Position numbers and translations under genes: made by a program. From contig CAZUKP010000008.1 of assembly GCA_964620915.1 (NCBI GenBank), positions 1 to 64,000 of the forward strand: a stretch of 64,000 nucleotides of DNA. The letters run 5' to 3'. The DNA comes from Hyphomicrobium_A sp964620915 (GTDB lineage Bacteria > Pseudomonadota > Alphaproteobacteria > Rhizobiales > Hyphomicrobiaceae). The notes under the pieces were generated by a model. The model was not told the DNA's origin. It saw only the letters and a list, made by a program, of their open reading frames with translations, and did not search any database. Below are positions 35,006 to 43,319 of this stretch, piece after piece. Position 1 is the first letter of the stretch. The number at the start of each line of letters is the position of its first letter.

Positions 35006-35836
35006 ATGCGTTCAAGCGGCCTGCCAGGTGTGAGTTTCTGTTGCGTGCCGGACCGCCTCCTGCACCGCGGCCTCACGCTTGTCTACTGGCTCGTCCTTGC
35101 CGCGATGGTCTGCCCATCGACTGCGCGCGCTGAAGATCCAGAACCTCAAAAGGCCGAAGAGACGAAAACCGATACAGATGCGTCTGCCGAACTGACGCTC
35201 GAAACTTTCCTCGATCGGCTGATGATGGCGGAGTCCGACGGCAACGATTTGGCGCGCAATTCGCGCTCAACCGCCGTAGGTCCGTTCCAGTTTGTGAATT
35301 CGACATTCCTCCACGTCGCGCGTCGGCACTTTGACGAGGAAACGGCCGCACTCACGCCATCGCAGATCCTGGCTTTGCGCACGAAGCGATCCTTTGCCCG
35401 CCGAGCCGCGGCAGCCTACACGAAGGACAACGCCACCCACCTCGTGCGCGAGGGCTTCAAAGCGAGTTTTACGAACTTGCGCCTAGCCTATCTGGTCGGG
35501 CCCTCAGGCGCGGTGCGCGTGCTTGGTGCGGAGCTGGACGCGAAAGTGACCGCCGTTCTCAGTTCGCGCGCGCTGCGGGCAAATCCCTTCATGAGGCGCA
35601 TGACGGTGGCGGATTTGATCGCAAAGTGTGCGCGCGACCTTGAGGTCGATCCTCAGTCAACCGCGGGTCTCGTCGTGAGCGCTGATGCAGCGCCAGCCAA
35701 GCGACGCCGTCCCAAGATCAAGGTGAACTGCAACCTGTCGCGACCGAGCTGCCGGCGATGGCTCTCACTGGCGGAGGCGAAGCTGAAACGGAAAGAGGCG
35801 CGTGAAGCAAAGCAGAAAGAAGCAAAGCTGCCGTGA
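35006..35836 (+). CDS. Exported lytic-transglycosylase-like protein
   Basis: This 276-residue protein is counted from ATG 35006. A hydrophobic signal segment ends in CPSTARAE near residue 43. The core has a lysozyme-like pattern. ETFLDRLMMAESDGNDLARN carries the glutamate of the catalytic helix (E in AESDGN). STAVGPFQFVNSTFLHVAR corresponds to the G-x-x-Q-F loop of SLT-type enzymes. The C terminus is strongly basic (KRKEAREAKQKEAKLP) after a Cys-containing segment VNCNLSRPSCRRW. Cleavage of peptidoglycan is inferred. A hairpin follows its stop, between it and the convergent muramidase-like repeat protein. Confidence 0.78.
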   Translation: MRSSGLPGVSFCCVPDRLLHRGLTLVYWLVLAAMVCPSTARAEDPEPQKAEETKTDTDASAELTLETFLDRLMMAESDGNDLARNSRSTAVGPFQFVNSTFLHVARRHFDEETAALTPSQILALRTKRSFARRAAAAYTKDNATHLVREGFKASFTNLRLAYLVGPSGAVRVLGAELDAKVTAVLSSRALRANPFMRRMTVADLIAKCARDLEVDPQSTAGLVVSADAAPAKRRRPKIKVNCNLSRPSCRRWLSLAEAKLKRKEAREAKQKEAKLP

Positions 35837-35858
35837 CTTGAATGGTTACGAGCTGGGG

Positions 35859-35897
35859 CTTGCTGCCAGCCGCTTCCCCTCCTTGGCTGACAGCAAG
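35859..35897. terminator. Hairpin between two convergent peptidoglycan-related genes
   Basis: CTTGCTG-c-CAGCC and GGCTG-a-CAGCAAG form a 12-bp stem with one internal mismatch and a 13-nt loop. It sits 22 nt after the forward gene and 39 nt after the reverse gene. No T tract is present; a bidirectional terminator is the likely role. Confidence 0.5.
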
Positions 35898-35936
35898 GCA
35901 CCCTCCCTCAAATGACCCAAACAGCGGCTCTTGTGG

Positions 35937-37964
35937 CTAAGCGATGAAGTCATTGCCCAAGAGCGCAAGCTGATCGTAAACACCGCCAGGCCCTTCAAGC
36001 ACGGCGTCGTTCCAACCCTGTGCCGTTAAATTGGCGAGTGTCAGATCCTCCGCCTGGACATCCTCGAAGACGTAGACGTGGCCGCCATTGCCGACCACTT
36101 CGATGTGAAGGTCGCCGTCAACTTCCGACAAGGTGATGCCGCTGGCGGAAAGAGCGCCAAAATCAATAAGGTCTTCGGATGGCGCAAAATCCGACACAAG
36201 TTCGACGGCAGCCCAGTTCCACGTCACGTGTACGGTATCTTGTGTTCCGTCGCCAATCGGAGGATCTGACGGTGTGTCTCCGGTGTCTCCGCCGGTGTCT
36301 CCGGTGTCGCCATTCCCATCGCCTGGACTGGCGTCTTGGCCGACCTGAGCCAGAATTTCGTCGGCTGCGGACTCGTCGAGAATGGTGAAGTTGGCCTCGG
36401 TCAGCTCCGACAGTGTGACGCCCTGAAGCGTCGCCATTTGGTTATTTGAGGGGATGTTGAAGATGACATTTCCGTTGCTCTCGGAGATGCCGATGTGCTC
36501 AGCGCCGAACCACCCGATGAAAATCGTGTCGGTGGCCGGGTCGAAATCCGTAACGACGTCGTTCGTACCCCAGGCCCAGTCGATTGCCACGGTCGCGGTG
36601 GCTGCAGTGACGTCCGCGCTGCCGTGTCCGTAGTTGACGCTCGGTTCTCCGCCTGTGTCTCCAGAGTCACCGGTGTCGCCATCAGTGTCGTCTGGGTCAC
36701 CGGTGTCGCCATCAGTGTCGTCTGGGTCACTGGCGTCGCCACCAGTGTCATCTGGGTCACCCGTGTCGCCACCAGTGTCGTCTGGGTCACTGGCGTCGCC
36801 ACCAGTGTCGTCTGGGTCACTGGCGTCGCCACCAGTGTCGTCGGGGTCACCCGTGTCGCCATCAGCGTCGCCTGGGTCACTCGCGTCGCCACCAGTGTCA
36901 CCGGTATCACCCGTCCCATCGCTTGGCGATCCATCCTGCCCAATAAGAGTGAGGATTTCTTGCGCGGCAGTGTCGTCGAGAATGGTGAAGTTCGATGCGC
37001 TGAGCTGCGCCAGGGTCACGCCCTGCAATGTTGTCGTCTGGTTGTTGGAGGGAATCGAAAGAACGACATTGCCGTTGCTTTCATAGACGTTGATATGCTC
37101 GGCAGTGAACCAGGCCACGAGGATCGTATCGGTGGCCGGATCAAAATTTGTCACCACGTCATGGGTGCCCCAGGCCCAGTCGATCACGACAGTTGCGGTG
37201 TCTTCGTCGACGCCCGCTGTCCCGTGATCGGCGCCACCTCCTGTCGAAGATCCATCACCCGGCGTGCCCAGGCCTTCATCGCCCGTCAATCGGTCTTCGA
37301 AGTAGTCGATCAGCGCCTGGACCTCGGGCGCGTCGAAACCGCCGAACTGCTCCATGTATTGAAGAATGGAGGTTCCATATTCATCGTTGCTCAAGGTGCC
37401 GTTGAGCAGGAGCTGGACAGTTGCAGGCGCGCCGCGCAAATGCGCCGCCGCAAGGACGCCAGTGAGCGATATGGTGACGGAGTTGATCGTCGTGCCGATG
37501 TAGTCGTCGAGACTCTTGCCGGCGGCGGCGAGGCCGTCTTCGATGATTTGGAGATTGTGTCCGAAGGCTTCTTGGATGGCGACGTCCTGCGCTTCTTTGG
37601 TCATGAAGTCTTCAAGTGACGTCACGCCGTTCTTGCCGGTCCAGGTGCCATCCCACGTGATCGTTGCTGCGCCGTTTCCGTAATAAAAGTCGTCGTCGTA
37701 GTAACCCAGGTCGATCAGCAACGCCTCGCCGAACTGATAGCCGACGAATCCGTAGGAGTTCAGGGACCGATAGGCCATCGACTCCCACTCAGCGTCGGTG
37801 AGGTTGCTCCAGCTCGAGTACTCGGGGAAGTAGTCCTGAACGGTGCCGCGTGCCCACGAGTCGAGCTGGGCATCCGTAATGATACCGGCGTCGTAGCGCT
37901 CCCGGTCCCAGCCGGATTCGAAGGCTAAGAGGGCGCCGAGAAAATCATCAAACGTGCCAGCCAT
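35937..37964 (-). CDS. Probable type I-secreted muramidase-like protein with acidic repeats
   Basis: This 675-residue acidic protein is counted from ATG 37964, with AAGGACG upstream; it has no N-terminal signal peptide. Residues 1-225 look like a lysozyme-like domain. A glutamate lies in LLAFESGWDRERYDAG (E16), and YGFVGYQFGEALLIDLGYY (71-89) and GTWTGKNGVTSLEDFM (106-121) follow. Residues 257-338 and 457-538 are near-identical beta modules (IDWAWGT, AEHI, ESNGNV, IPSNNQ, LQGVTL, NFTILD). A third, diverged copy is at 577-655. A Gly/Asp linker of 10-residue repeats (about 359-438, unit close to TGGDASDPDD) separates the first two. The asymmetry and the C terminus LALLGNDFIA suggest a T1SS substrate (inference); no ABC exporter is in the window. 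Confidence 0.75.
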   Translation of the reverse strand: MAGTFDDFLGALLAFESGWDRERYDAGIITDAQLDSWARGTVQDYFPEYSSWSNLTDAEWESMAYRSLNSYGFVGYQFGEALLIDLGYYDDDFYYGNGAATITWDGTWTGKNGVTSLEDFMTKEAQDVAIQEAFGHNLQIIEDGLAAAGKSLDDYIGTTINSVTISLTGVLAAAHLRGAPATVQLLLNGTLSNDEYGTSILQYMEQFGGFDAPEVQALIDYFEDRLTGDEGLGTPGDGSSTGGGADHGTAGVDEDTATVVIDWAWGTHDVVTNFDPATDTILVAWFTAEHINVYESNGNVVLSIPSNNQTTTLQGVTLAQLSASNFTILDDTAAQEILTLIGQDGSPSDGTGDTGDTGGDASDPGDADGDTGDPDDTGGDASDPDDTGGDASDPDDTGGDTGDPDDTGGDASDPDDTDGDTGDPDDTDGDTGDSGDTGGEPSVNYGHGSADVTAATATVAIDWAWGTNDVVTDFDPATDTIFIGWFGAEHIGISESNGNVIFNIPSNNQMATLQGVTLSELTEANFTILDESAADEILAQVGQDASPGDGNGDTGDTGGDTGDTPSDPPIGDGTQDTVHVTWNWAAVELVSDFAPSEDLIDFGALSASGITLSEVDGDLHIEVVGNGGHVYVFEDVQAEDLTLANLTAQGWNDAVLEGPGGVYDQLALLGNDFIA
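36651..36890. repeat. Eight-unit 30-bp tandem repeat inside the secreted repeat protein gene
   Basis: About eight 30-bp units run in register, built on TGTCGTCTGGGTCACTGGCG followed by TCGCCACCAG on the forward strand. Each encodes ten residues (TGGDASDPDD or TDGDTGDPDD). Units differ by only a few substitutions, so copy number can be expected to vary by slippage. Confidence 0.9.
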
Positions 37965-38459
37965 ATTGGTTGCGTCCTTCTCACATGCCGCCCCCAAACA
38001 GCCGTCTGACCAAACCCTCCGATCGCTCAGATTTGTGTCTAAACTTTGTCTTTTATAGAAATACATTCAACGTTTAGTGGAAATTAGGGATAACGGAGAC
38101 GCGCTCTCGCGCCACAAAGGCGCACGGAGAGTTCGAGCAATGGACAAATGGCCCGGTATGAGCCCGTTCCCGGCCAAGCGATGCCGGCGCGGAGCTGCCG
38201 GAAAGGAGCGCTTTCGCCGCCATTACTTAAGTGTTTGGTCAAGCATGAACGTCCAATCCCATCAAATGACGGGGTTTTTGTGATCTGGGCAAGGCGGAGA
38301 TGACTATGCGTGCAGGCTTGCCGCGGCGCGCACGCCTGCTCTAACGTGCGCTGCCCTTGGCGTTGCGCTTTTTGCGGCGCTGGCGGTGGGACGAACACTT
38401 GGGTTCAATGCTGCGGACCCACTCCATCCTTAATGTCAATCAGCTGAGGGAATGCGTCC
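37965..38459. other. Divergent intergenic region, 495 bp
   Basis: This lies between the start of the secreted repeat protein (reverse) and the LysM protein (forward). The part next to 38040-38100 is AT-rich and should hold the reverse promoter. A weak TCCC...GGGG hairpin followed by TTTTTG is near 38254-38280. No reading frame looks coding, and I see no defined operator. Confidence 0.4.
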
Positions 38460-39074
38460 ATGTTGAGACTCCTGCTGGCCGCCGGCTGCCTTGTTCTGGG
38501 CAGTCTCTCCGCCGAGGCCGCCAATATTGCTTGCGGTGCTCCATATATCGTGAAGCTAGGCGACAACCTGACCAAACTGGCGCGGGAAGCCTATGGAAGT
38601 GGTCGGGCTTGGTACGTGATCTACAACGCCAACCAACAGGTCATCGGCAACAACGCTTCGCTCATTCAACCGGGACAGGCGTTCAAGATCCCTTGTTTGA
38701 ATCTGCAAGACAAAGGGCCGTCGCTTGAGAAAGTGGCCGCAGGCGTGGCCGCGGAAGTCCGCGTCCTGTGTTCAAGGGAGCTGACAACATACTGCGCCGA
38801 CGTGGCACCGGGTGGCGGGCGTGTGCTCGCGTGCTTTGCCGCTCACGAGGACAAGCTGTCGCCGGCGTGCGAGTTCGCGCTCTACAATTCGGCCTCGACT
38901 TTGGAGCGGACGGCCGTCGTCGCCGACTTTCTCGTTTCCCAGTGCGCAAGCGACGTCGCCAACTACTGTCAGCCGGTCCAGCCCGGGCAGGGACGGCTTC
39001 TCAATTGTCTGAAGCTGCACGGCGGGAAGCTGACGCCAAACTGCAGGGCCGCAGTTAGCATGGCTGAGCAGTGA
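38460..39074 (+). CDS. Exported LysM protein with two Cys-rich GLG1-like repeats
   Basis: This 204-residue protein starts with a signal peptide (LLLAAGCLVLGSLSAEAA). One LysM domain follows at about 28-79 (IVKLGDNLTKLAREAYG ... IQPGQAFKIPC), which binds glycan such as peptidoglycan. Two copies of a Cys-rich repeat of the GLG1 (cysteine-rich Golgi protein) type come next. The first is CSRELTTYCADVAPGGGRVLACFAAHEDKLSPAC (about 104-137). The second is CASDVANYCQPVQPGQGRLLNCLKLHGGKLTPNC (about 162-195). Each has four cysteines, giving two disulfides per repeat in the oxidising periplasm. The pairing with LysM suggests a cell-wall-anchored, disulfide-stabilised module. Its function is unknown. Confidence 0.82.
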   Translation: MLRLLLAAGCLVLGSLSAEAANIACGAPYIVKLGDNLTKLAREAYGSGRAWYVIYNANQQVIGNNASLIQPGQAFKIPCLNLQDKGPSLEKVAAGVAAEVRVLCSRELTTYCADVAPGGGRVLACFAAHEDKLSPACEFALYNSASTLERTAVVADFLVSQCASDVANYCQPVQPGQGRLLNCLKLHGGKLTPNCRAAVSMAEQ

Positions 39075-39323
39075 ATGGGGTTTGAAACGTCTGGTTGGGT
39101 CGGCAGCCGCACCATCGTGGGTGCCGCCGGCCCGACCGGATCCCTCGTTTCAATGCACCCGAGATAATCACTTTGGCGTCGATCGTATTGAGATACGCTG
39201 AGTGCTGTGCGTTGAGCGATTCCGGGTAGCGGCGCTGTCTTAGTTTGAAATTTATGAACGTTGACAGACCATAGAGCTGACCGCTTTTGTGGTATCCCTA
39301 GTGCAAATCATGGAGGCACCGAG

Positions 39324-39536
39324 ATGGCTGGAACTGCCAAAGAGTTCTTGGAACGATGGAGGCAATCGTACGTATTTGCCGAAGCGCCAGGTTTCGCGAC
39401 TCTTGACAATGTTTTGGACGAATGCTTTCGGGATGCCAAGGCAGAGGGCCACTCAGAGAACGATCTGACGGAAGCCGCCGGCGGGGATCTCCAAGCGTAC
39501 GTTAAAGCCACAATTGTGAACGCGAGTGGTGGTTAG
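39324..39536 (+). CDS. Small DUF768-like protein
   Basis: This 70-residue protein is counted from ATG 39324 with GGAGG 8 nt upstream. It opens AKEFLERWRQSYV and continues with LDNVLDECFRDAKAEGHSENDLTEAAGGDLQAYVKATI. It has the layout of the short rhizobial DUF768 family: an N-terminal FxxxW helix, an 'aladec..dA...Gi' helix and an acidic 'E..gdl..yi..ai' ending. The assignment is by resemblance only; the function is unknown. Confidence 0.6.
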   Translation: MAGTAKEFLERWRQSYVFAEAPGFATLDNVLDECFRDAKAEGHSENDLTEAAGGDLQAYVKATIVNASGG

Positions 39537-39602
39537 CGCCCGCGCCAACCATCAGTACGCGATCTGGTTTTGGCGAACTGGCGATGGTCGTTCCCTGGGC
39601 GC

Positions 39603-40532
39603 TTACTTGCGCACGCTGCAGCTAAAGTGATTGCCCTCGGGCCAATCGACCTGGGCGTCATCTCCCTTGATCCAAAACGTGATGCCGTGATCGGCGACAT
39701 AGCGGGAACCTGAGCCGGAAATGGCGACCACGCCGATGACGACGGTGTCACCTCTTTCGAGCCGCACGGTTGCTGGCTCGGTCTCGAAGAAGGTCGCCAC
39801 GATTTCGTCGGCCGGATTTCCGTTGCATTCGTAGAAAAACGGACCGCGCGCATCCATGAGCCCATAGCGTGCCTGAAGATCGGCGATGCGCAAATCATAT
39901 AACCGCAGTGTGCACTGCCGCTTGTCGTCGGCTTTCCAGCAGTCGTTGCGGCCCTTGATCCAGCCGCGCTGTGTTGCCTTGAGCAGTTTCGTGGCTTCGC
40001 TTGCATCGGCGCCACCTTTGAGAGCTGCGAGGGCCGCGCGAAAGGTCTGGTTCAGCTTGCGGTCGAGTGCCGAGAGCTGTTGATCCGAGCAGATCAGGTT
40101 TTCGATGTCGCCCGAAGCTTTTTTGCAGTCGAAGGCAGGACCTGCGCCGCTTGAATTGTCCGTTGCGGATGTCGCATCGCCTTTGGGTGCATCGCCTTCG
40201 GCGAGTTGCCAACCCGCGGCCCACCCTTTCACGGTGCCGTAAGAAATCCGGCACCATCGCGTTTTGCGCGCGGCTTCACGCTCGGCCTGCGAAGCCTTTT
40301 GCCATTCGGCGAATGTAAGACCGCCTTGGCAGCCGAGGTTCTGGATGCCGTCAGTGTCGGCCGGCAGCTCACCGATCTTCGGGCTGTCTGGATTAGGTTC
40401 AGAGCGGACGATCAGCACCTCATCGCCCGTAAGTTCTGTGACACGGAAAAAGTCTGGACCATCCGCTGTGGCGCCTGCCGCGCGAGGATGGAGAATTGCG
40501 ATGACAAGAATGACAACCCGGAACAAGCGCAT
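39603..40532 (-). CDS. Exported SH3 + LprI-like + MliC-like lysozyme-inhibitor fusion
   Basis: This 309-residue protein is counted from ATG 40532. A signal peptide (LFRVVILVIAILHPRAAGATA) is followed by three modules. An SH3-like part (TGDEVLIVRSEPNPDSPKIGEL, with cysteines at NLGC and RWCRI) spans about 30-115. An LprI/DUF1311 helical domain (FDCKKASGDIENLICSDQQLSALDRKLNQTF ... RQCTLRLYDLRIADLQARYGL) spans about 130-225. A C-terminal MliC-like lysozyme-inhibitor domain (FFYECNG ... ISGSGSRYVADHGITFWIKGDDA ... HFSCSV) spans about 230-309. LprI and MliC domains are both known from inhibitors of lysozyme. It could protect the cell wall from host, competitor or own muramidases. Confidence 0.8.
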   Translation of the reverse strand: MRLFRVVILVIAILHPRAAGATADGPDFFRVTELTGDEVLIVRSEPNPDSPKIGELPADTDGIQNLGCQGGLTFAEWQKASQAEREAARKTRWCRISYGTVKGWAAGWQLAEGDAPKGDATSATDNSSGAGPAFDCKKASGDIENLICSDQQLSALDRKLNQTFRAALAALKGGADASEATKLLKATQRGWIKGRNDCWKADDKRQCTLRLYDLRIADLQARYGLMDARGPFFYECNGNPADEIVATFFETEPATVRLERGDTVVIGVVAISGSGSRYVADHGITFWIKGDDAQVDWPEGNHFSCSVRK

Positions 40533-40638
40533 TTGGCGAGGTTTGCCCACCTTGGTGGCGATGCAGGAAAGCCTTGAGACCACGTCCATCCTTTTTCTCA
40601 CCCCAGTAATTCCGTGAATCCGTCAACCGACGCCTACG

Positions 40639-41841
40639 TCAACAGTGGTTCGGCGTCGCGTAACCCTTGAAACGTTCCGTCATCCATTCCACAGCGTGAT
40701 AAGCGCTGTCGCGACCCGCGAACATGTGCGAGCCGCCGTCAATTACATGCAGCTTCACCTTTGCGCCTTCCCCACAGATCATTGACATGTACTCCTTTGT
40801 GATGTGCGGACGTACAAGATCGTCGCCTGTTCCTTGCGACAGGAACACTGGCGTTCCTGAAGGTGGAGCACCGGGAATATTGGCTTCCATGATAGAGCGC
40901 ACCTTTGGGTGCTTGAGAGGATCAACTTTGAGAAATTTGCGTTCTAGGACGCGCTCATCATGCGCGAGTTTGGCGAAGTCCTCCAGCGTTTCGATGCAGT
41001 CGTGCGCCAAGGCTTCGAAATGATGGCGCGCATGATCATGTACGAGTTCATCCAGGGGGATGTCGAATACACGGGACCATGACAGTACTGTCATCGATGT
41101 GAGGCTTCTCCCGCTCACCGTTTCGCGGTCTTCCTCGAAAAGTTCAACGAGATTTGTGGCCGGGGCAGCGGCGGCCACGCCCACGAGCTTCAACTCCGGT
41201 GCATAGGACACGGCATATCTGCTGGTCTCCAGGGCGGCATGCCCACCTTGCGAATGTCCCCACACAGCAAAGCGATTGCTCGCGCCGGTACCTTTTAATT
41301 TCCTGGCTGCGCGCACGGAGTCGAGGATGTTGCGCGCGGCACTCTCACCAATGAGATAAGGGTGATGATCATTCGTCCCGAGGCCGATGTAGTCCGTCGC
41401 GACAACCACATAGCCTTTGGACGTCAGGTAATCGATCCCTTGGATGCTCGTTGCTGCGCTAGGTAAAAGCGTCGGCGCACACTTGGAGACAACGCCCGTC
41501 GTAGGATGTGCCCAGGCGACCACGTTGCGGGGTGTGCCAAGAACAGGTCCGGCAGGAAAGATGATCGCACCTGAGACGGCAACAGGATTGTTATCTGCGT
41601 CGGTTGATTTGTAGAGTATCCGATATGCTTTCGTTCCCGAAGGTGAGCCTCCCTTAAGGGGCCAAATTCGAAAGATCGTGCCGGGCGGTGCGTGCTTTAG
41701 AAGATTCAGCGAAACCTCTGCGTTTGCCCAAGCCTCCGTTACATCGAGCAGGCGGAACATCGCGCAAGTGATTGCCGAAAGTAGCCCCATACGTCCATTT
41801 TGTGGCCGGCAGACAGACAACTGCTTTTGAGGGAATGTCAT
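40639..41841 (-). CDS. Secretory lipase-type (LIP family) alpha/beta hydrolase
   Basis: This 400-residue protein has a signal-like N terminus (MGLLSAITCAMFRLL ... EAWANA); the start may be ATG 41841 or the internal ATG 41790. The sequence matches the secretory lipase (LIP) family. IFRIWPLKGGSPSGTKAYRILYKSTDADNN is the opening beta region. VVAWAHPTTGV follows, then GYVVVATDYIGLG. The nucleophile elbow is WGHSQGGHAAL, and the late histidine is in DGGSHMF. The conserved Cys pair (SKCAP/MICGEG) could form a disulfide. Esters of fatty acids are the likely substrates. Confidence 0.87.
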   Translation of the reverse strand: MTFPQKQLSVCRPQNGRMGLLSAITCAMFRLLDVTEAWANAEVSLNLLKHAPPGTIFRIWPLKGGSPSGTKAYRILYKSTDADNNPVAVSGAIIFPAGPVLGTPRNVVAWAHPTTGVVSKCAPTLLPSAATSIQGIDYLTSKGYVVVATDYIGLGTNDHHPYLIGESAARNILDSVRAARKLKGTGASNRFAVWGHSQGGHAALETSRYAVSYAPELKLVGVAAAAPATNLVELFEEDRETVSGRSLTSMTVLSWSRVFDIPLDELVHDHARHHFEALAHDCIETLEDFAKLAHDERVLERKFLKVDPLKHPKVRSIMEANIPGAPPSGTPVFLSQGTGDDLVRPHITKEYMSMICGEGAKVKLHVIDGGSHMFAGRDSAYHAVEWMTERFKGYATPNHC

Positions 41842-41876
41842 TACACGCAGATCCAGGATTTGAAGCTCAACGCGTT

Positions 41877-42920
41877 TCAGTTGGCCCGCTCGACCGTCGT
41901 CTGCCAGGTTGTGTCCGCTGCGATGACGACGAACCCAGGATCCGTTCGCGTTTCCGGGGTGGCTGGTTGGTCGGTGATGAGAAGCACCAATCCAGGATGC
42001 ATAAGTTCGGAGACCTGCTTTGCAAGGCCAGGGTCGGAGCGAACGCGGTTGATGAGGGCGGCGTCGGAGTCGACCAAGCCCAGTCCGGAATTTCTAATGC
42101 CGAGTGACTTCCAACGCAGCGATGCGTTGTTATTGTCCGTGCCGACCAAAACGAACACATGGGTGCCGAGCGGCTGATCGGGTTGGTTTATTTCTACGGA
42201 ACCTTTGGTAACGATCCTGCCGTCCTTAAGGACATAGATCTCGCGGTCGGCACCACTGACGAGAAGCGAGGCAGCGTGCTGCATACCGGGGCTACGCTGC
42301 TGGGGTGGCAGCTTCTTTTTGGCCACCTGGGCAGCCGCGAGCGCCATCTCGTCTTCTGCCAGTGCGGACAGGATCGGGCCGGGATGCGTGACGAAGTTGG
42401 GTTCGCTGTGAGCGTCGGCAACGATGACGGGCGTGCCGACATGCGTGACGCTCCAGAGAAGTTCGGAGAATTGGTAGGGCAGGCGAATACAGCCGTGCGA
42501 GGCGGGATATCCGGGTAGCTTTCCAGCGTGCAGTGCCACGCCCGACCAGGTGAGCCGGTTCATGTTTGGCATCGGCGCATTGTTGTACGTGCTCGAATGG
42601 TGGTCTTTGTCTTTCTGCAAGATCGTAAAGACGCCTGTGGGCGTGGAATGCCCTTTCTTACCCGTCGAGCACGTCGACACGCCGATGCGCACGCCATTTC
42701 GATAGATGTGCACGCGCTGATCGGGCAGCGAGACGACGACGGCAACAGGGCCTTCGGCTGAACGTTCAGGATTCCAAAGGTACTGACCGGGCTTGAGGTC
42801 AGCGATTTGCTCGGCGAGTGCTGCGACAAGACCGCTCTTGATGAGCGCGGCTCCGGAGAGGCCGGCAAGGCCGGCTGCGCCAAAGCCTTTGAGAATTGCG
42901 CGGCGATTGGAAACGGTCAT
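41877..42920 (-). CDS. Tat-exported L,D-transpeptidase (YkuD domain)
   Basis: This 347-residue protein starts with a twin-arginine-type signal (SNRRAILKGFGAAGLAGLSGAAL). The YkuD catalytic domain spans about 55-175. It contains VVVSLPDQRVHIYRNGVRIGVSTCSTGK, TPTGVFTI and the signature HAGKLPGYPASHGCIRLP with the catalytic cysteine in SHGCIR. The C-terminal about 150 residues are a second, less conserved domain. Such enzymes form 3-3 peptidoglycan crosslinks or attach proteins to the wall, and rhizobia have many. It lies in a cluster of wall-related genes. The start is divergent from the autotransporter fragment. Confidence 0.9.
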   Translation of the reverse strand: MTVSNRRAILKGFGAAGLAGLSGAALIKSGLVAALAEQIADLKPGQYLWNPERSAEGPVAVVVSLPDQRVHIYRNGVRIGVSTCSTGKKGHSTPTGVFTILQKDKDHHSSTYNNAPMPNMNRLTWSGVALHAGKLPGYPASHGCIRLPYQFSELLWSVTHVGTPVIVADAHSEPNFVTHPGPILSALAEDEMALAAAQVAKKKLPPQQRSPGMQHAASLLVSGADREIYVLKDGRIVTKGSVEINQPDQPLGTHVFVLVGTDNNNASLRWKSLGIRNSGLGLVDSDAALINRVRSDPGLAKQVSELMHPGLVLLITDQPATPETRTDPGFVVIAADTTWQTTVERAN

Positions 42921-43319
42921 TCTTTTCGGTTCCCCTGGTCTCAGCTGACACCGAGCCGGCGCGGATCACAACGAAGCTCATTGCACATCGACTTGTGCTG
43001 GGCGAGTCCGATGGACCAATGGACGAATGGACCAATGTGCAGGAGAGCCGACAGCGTCGAAGCGCTTAAAACAGCCAATACTGCGGCAGCGCAATAAAGA
43101 AGCGTTGCTCACTGTACGAAAGTCTAAGGGCGAGGATGATCTTTGCTGAATTTGGATCGTGGCCTGACGGCAACGCTTTGCGGGGTATTCAGTGAGCGCA
43201 CAGGTTTGGGGCAAAGTCCAAATACCGGGCCCCGGATTTCGTGCTAAGAATTACACGTTGTCCTTTAGTTGTTTTTTCGCGTGCCGCAGCCAATAGGAAG
43301 CGGGAAAAGGGGGGGTACC
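42921..43319. other. Divergent intergenic region, 399 bp
   Basis: This lies between the L,D-transpeptidase and the autotransporter-like fragment. It holds three tandem octamers GGACCAAT/GGACGAAT/GGACCAAT at 43013-43036 and an AT-rich part near 43250-43280. I see no gene or clear operator. Confidence 0.4.

Noticed and set aside
36651..36890. CRISPR-like array
   Set aside because: Units of 30 bp follow one another without unique spacers and stay in the reading frame; they are coding tandem repeats.
36495..37619. 374-codon frame antisense to the muramidase-like repeat protein, with VTGVATSVVW repeats
   Set aside because: The periodicity is a mirror of the 30-bp array of the real gene; it has no family resemblance or ribosome site.
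39261..39290. TTGACA as the -35 element of a sigma-70 promoter
   Set aside because: No matching -10 element at 16-18 bp; the nearest TATC-like stretch is too far away.
43013..43036. Three GGACCAAT-type octamers as an operator array
   Set aside because: Very short, imperfect and without any known regulator of this pattern; it may be simple slippage.
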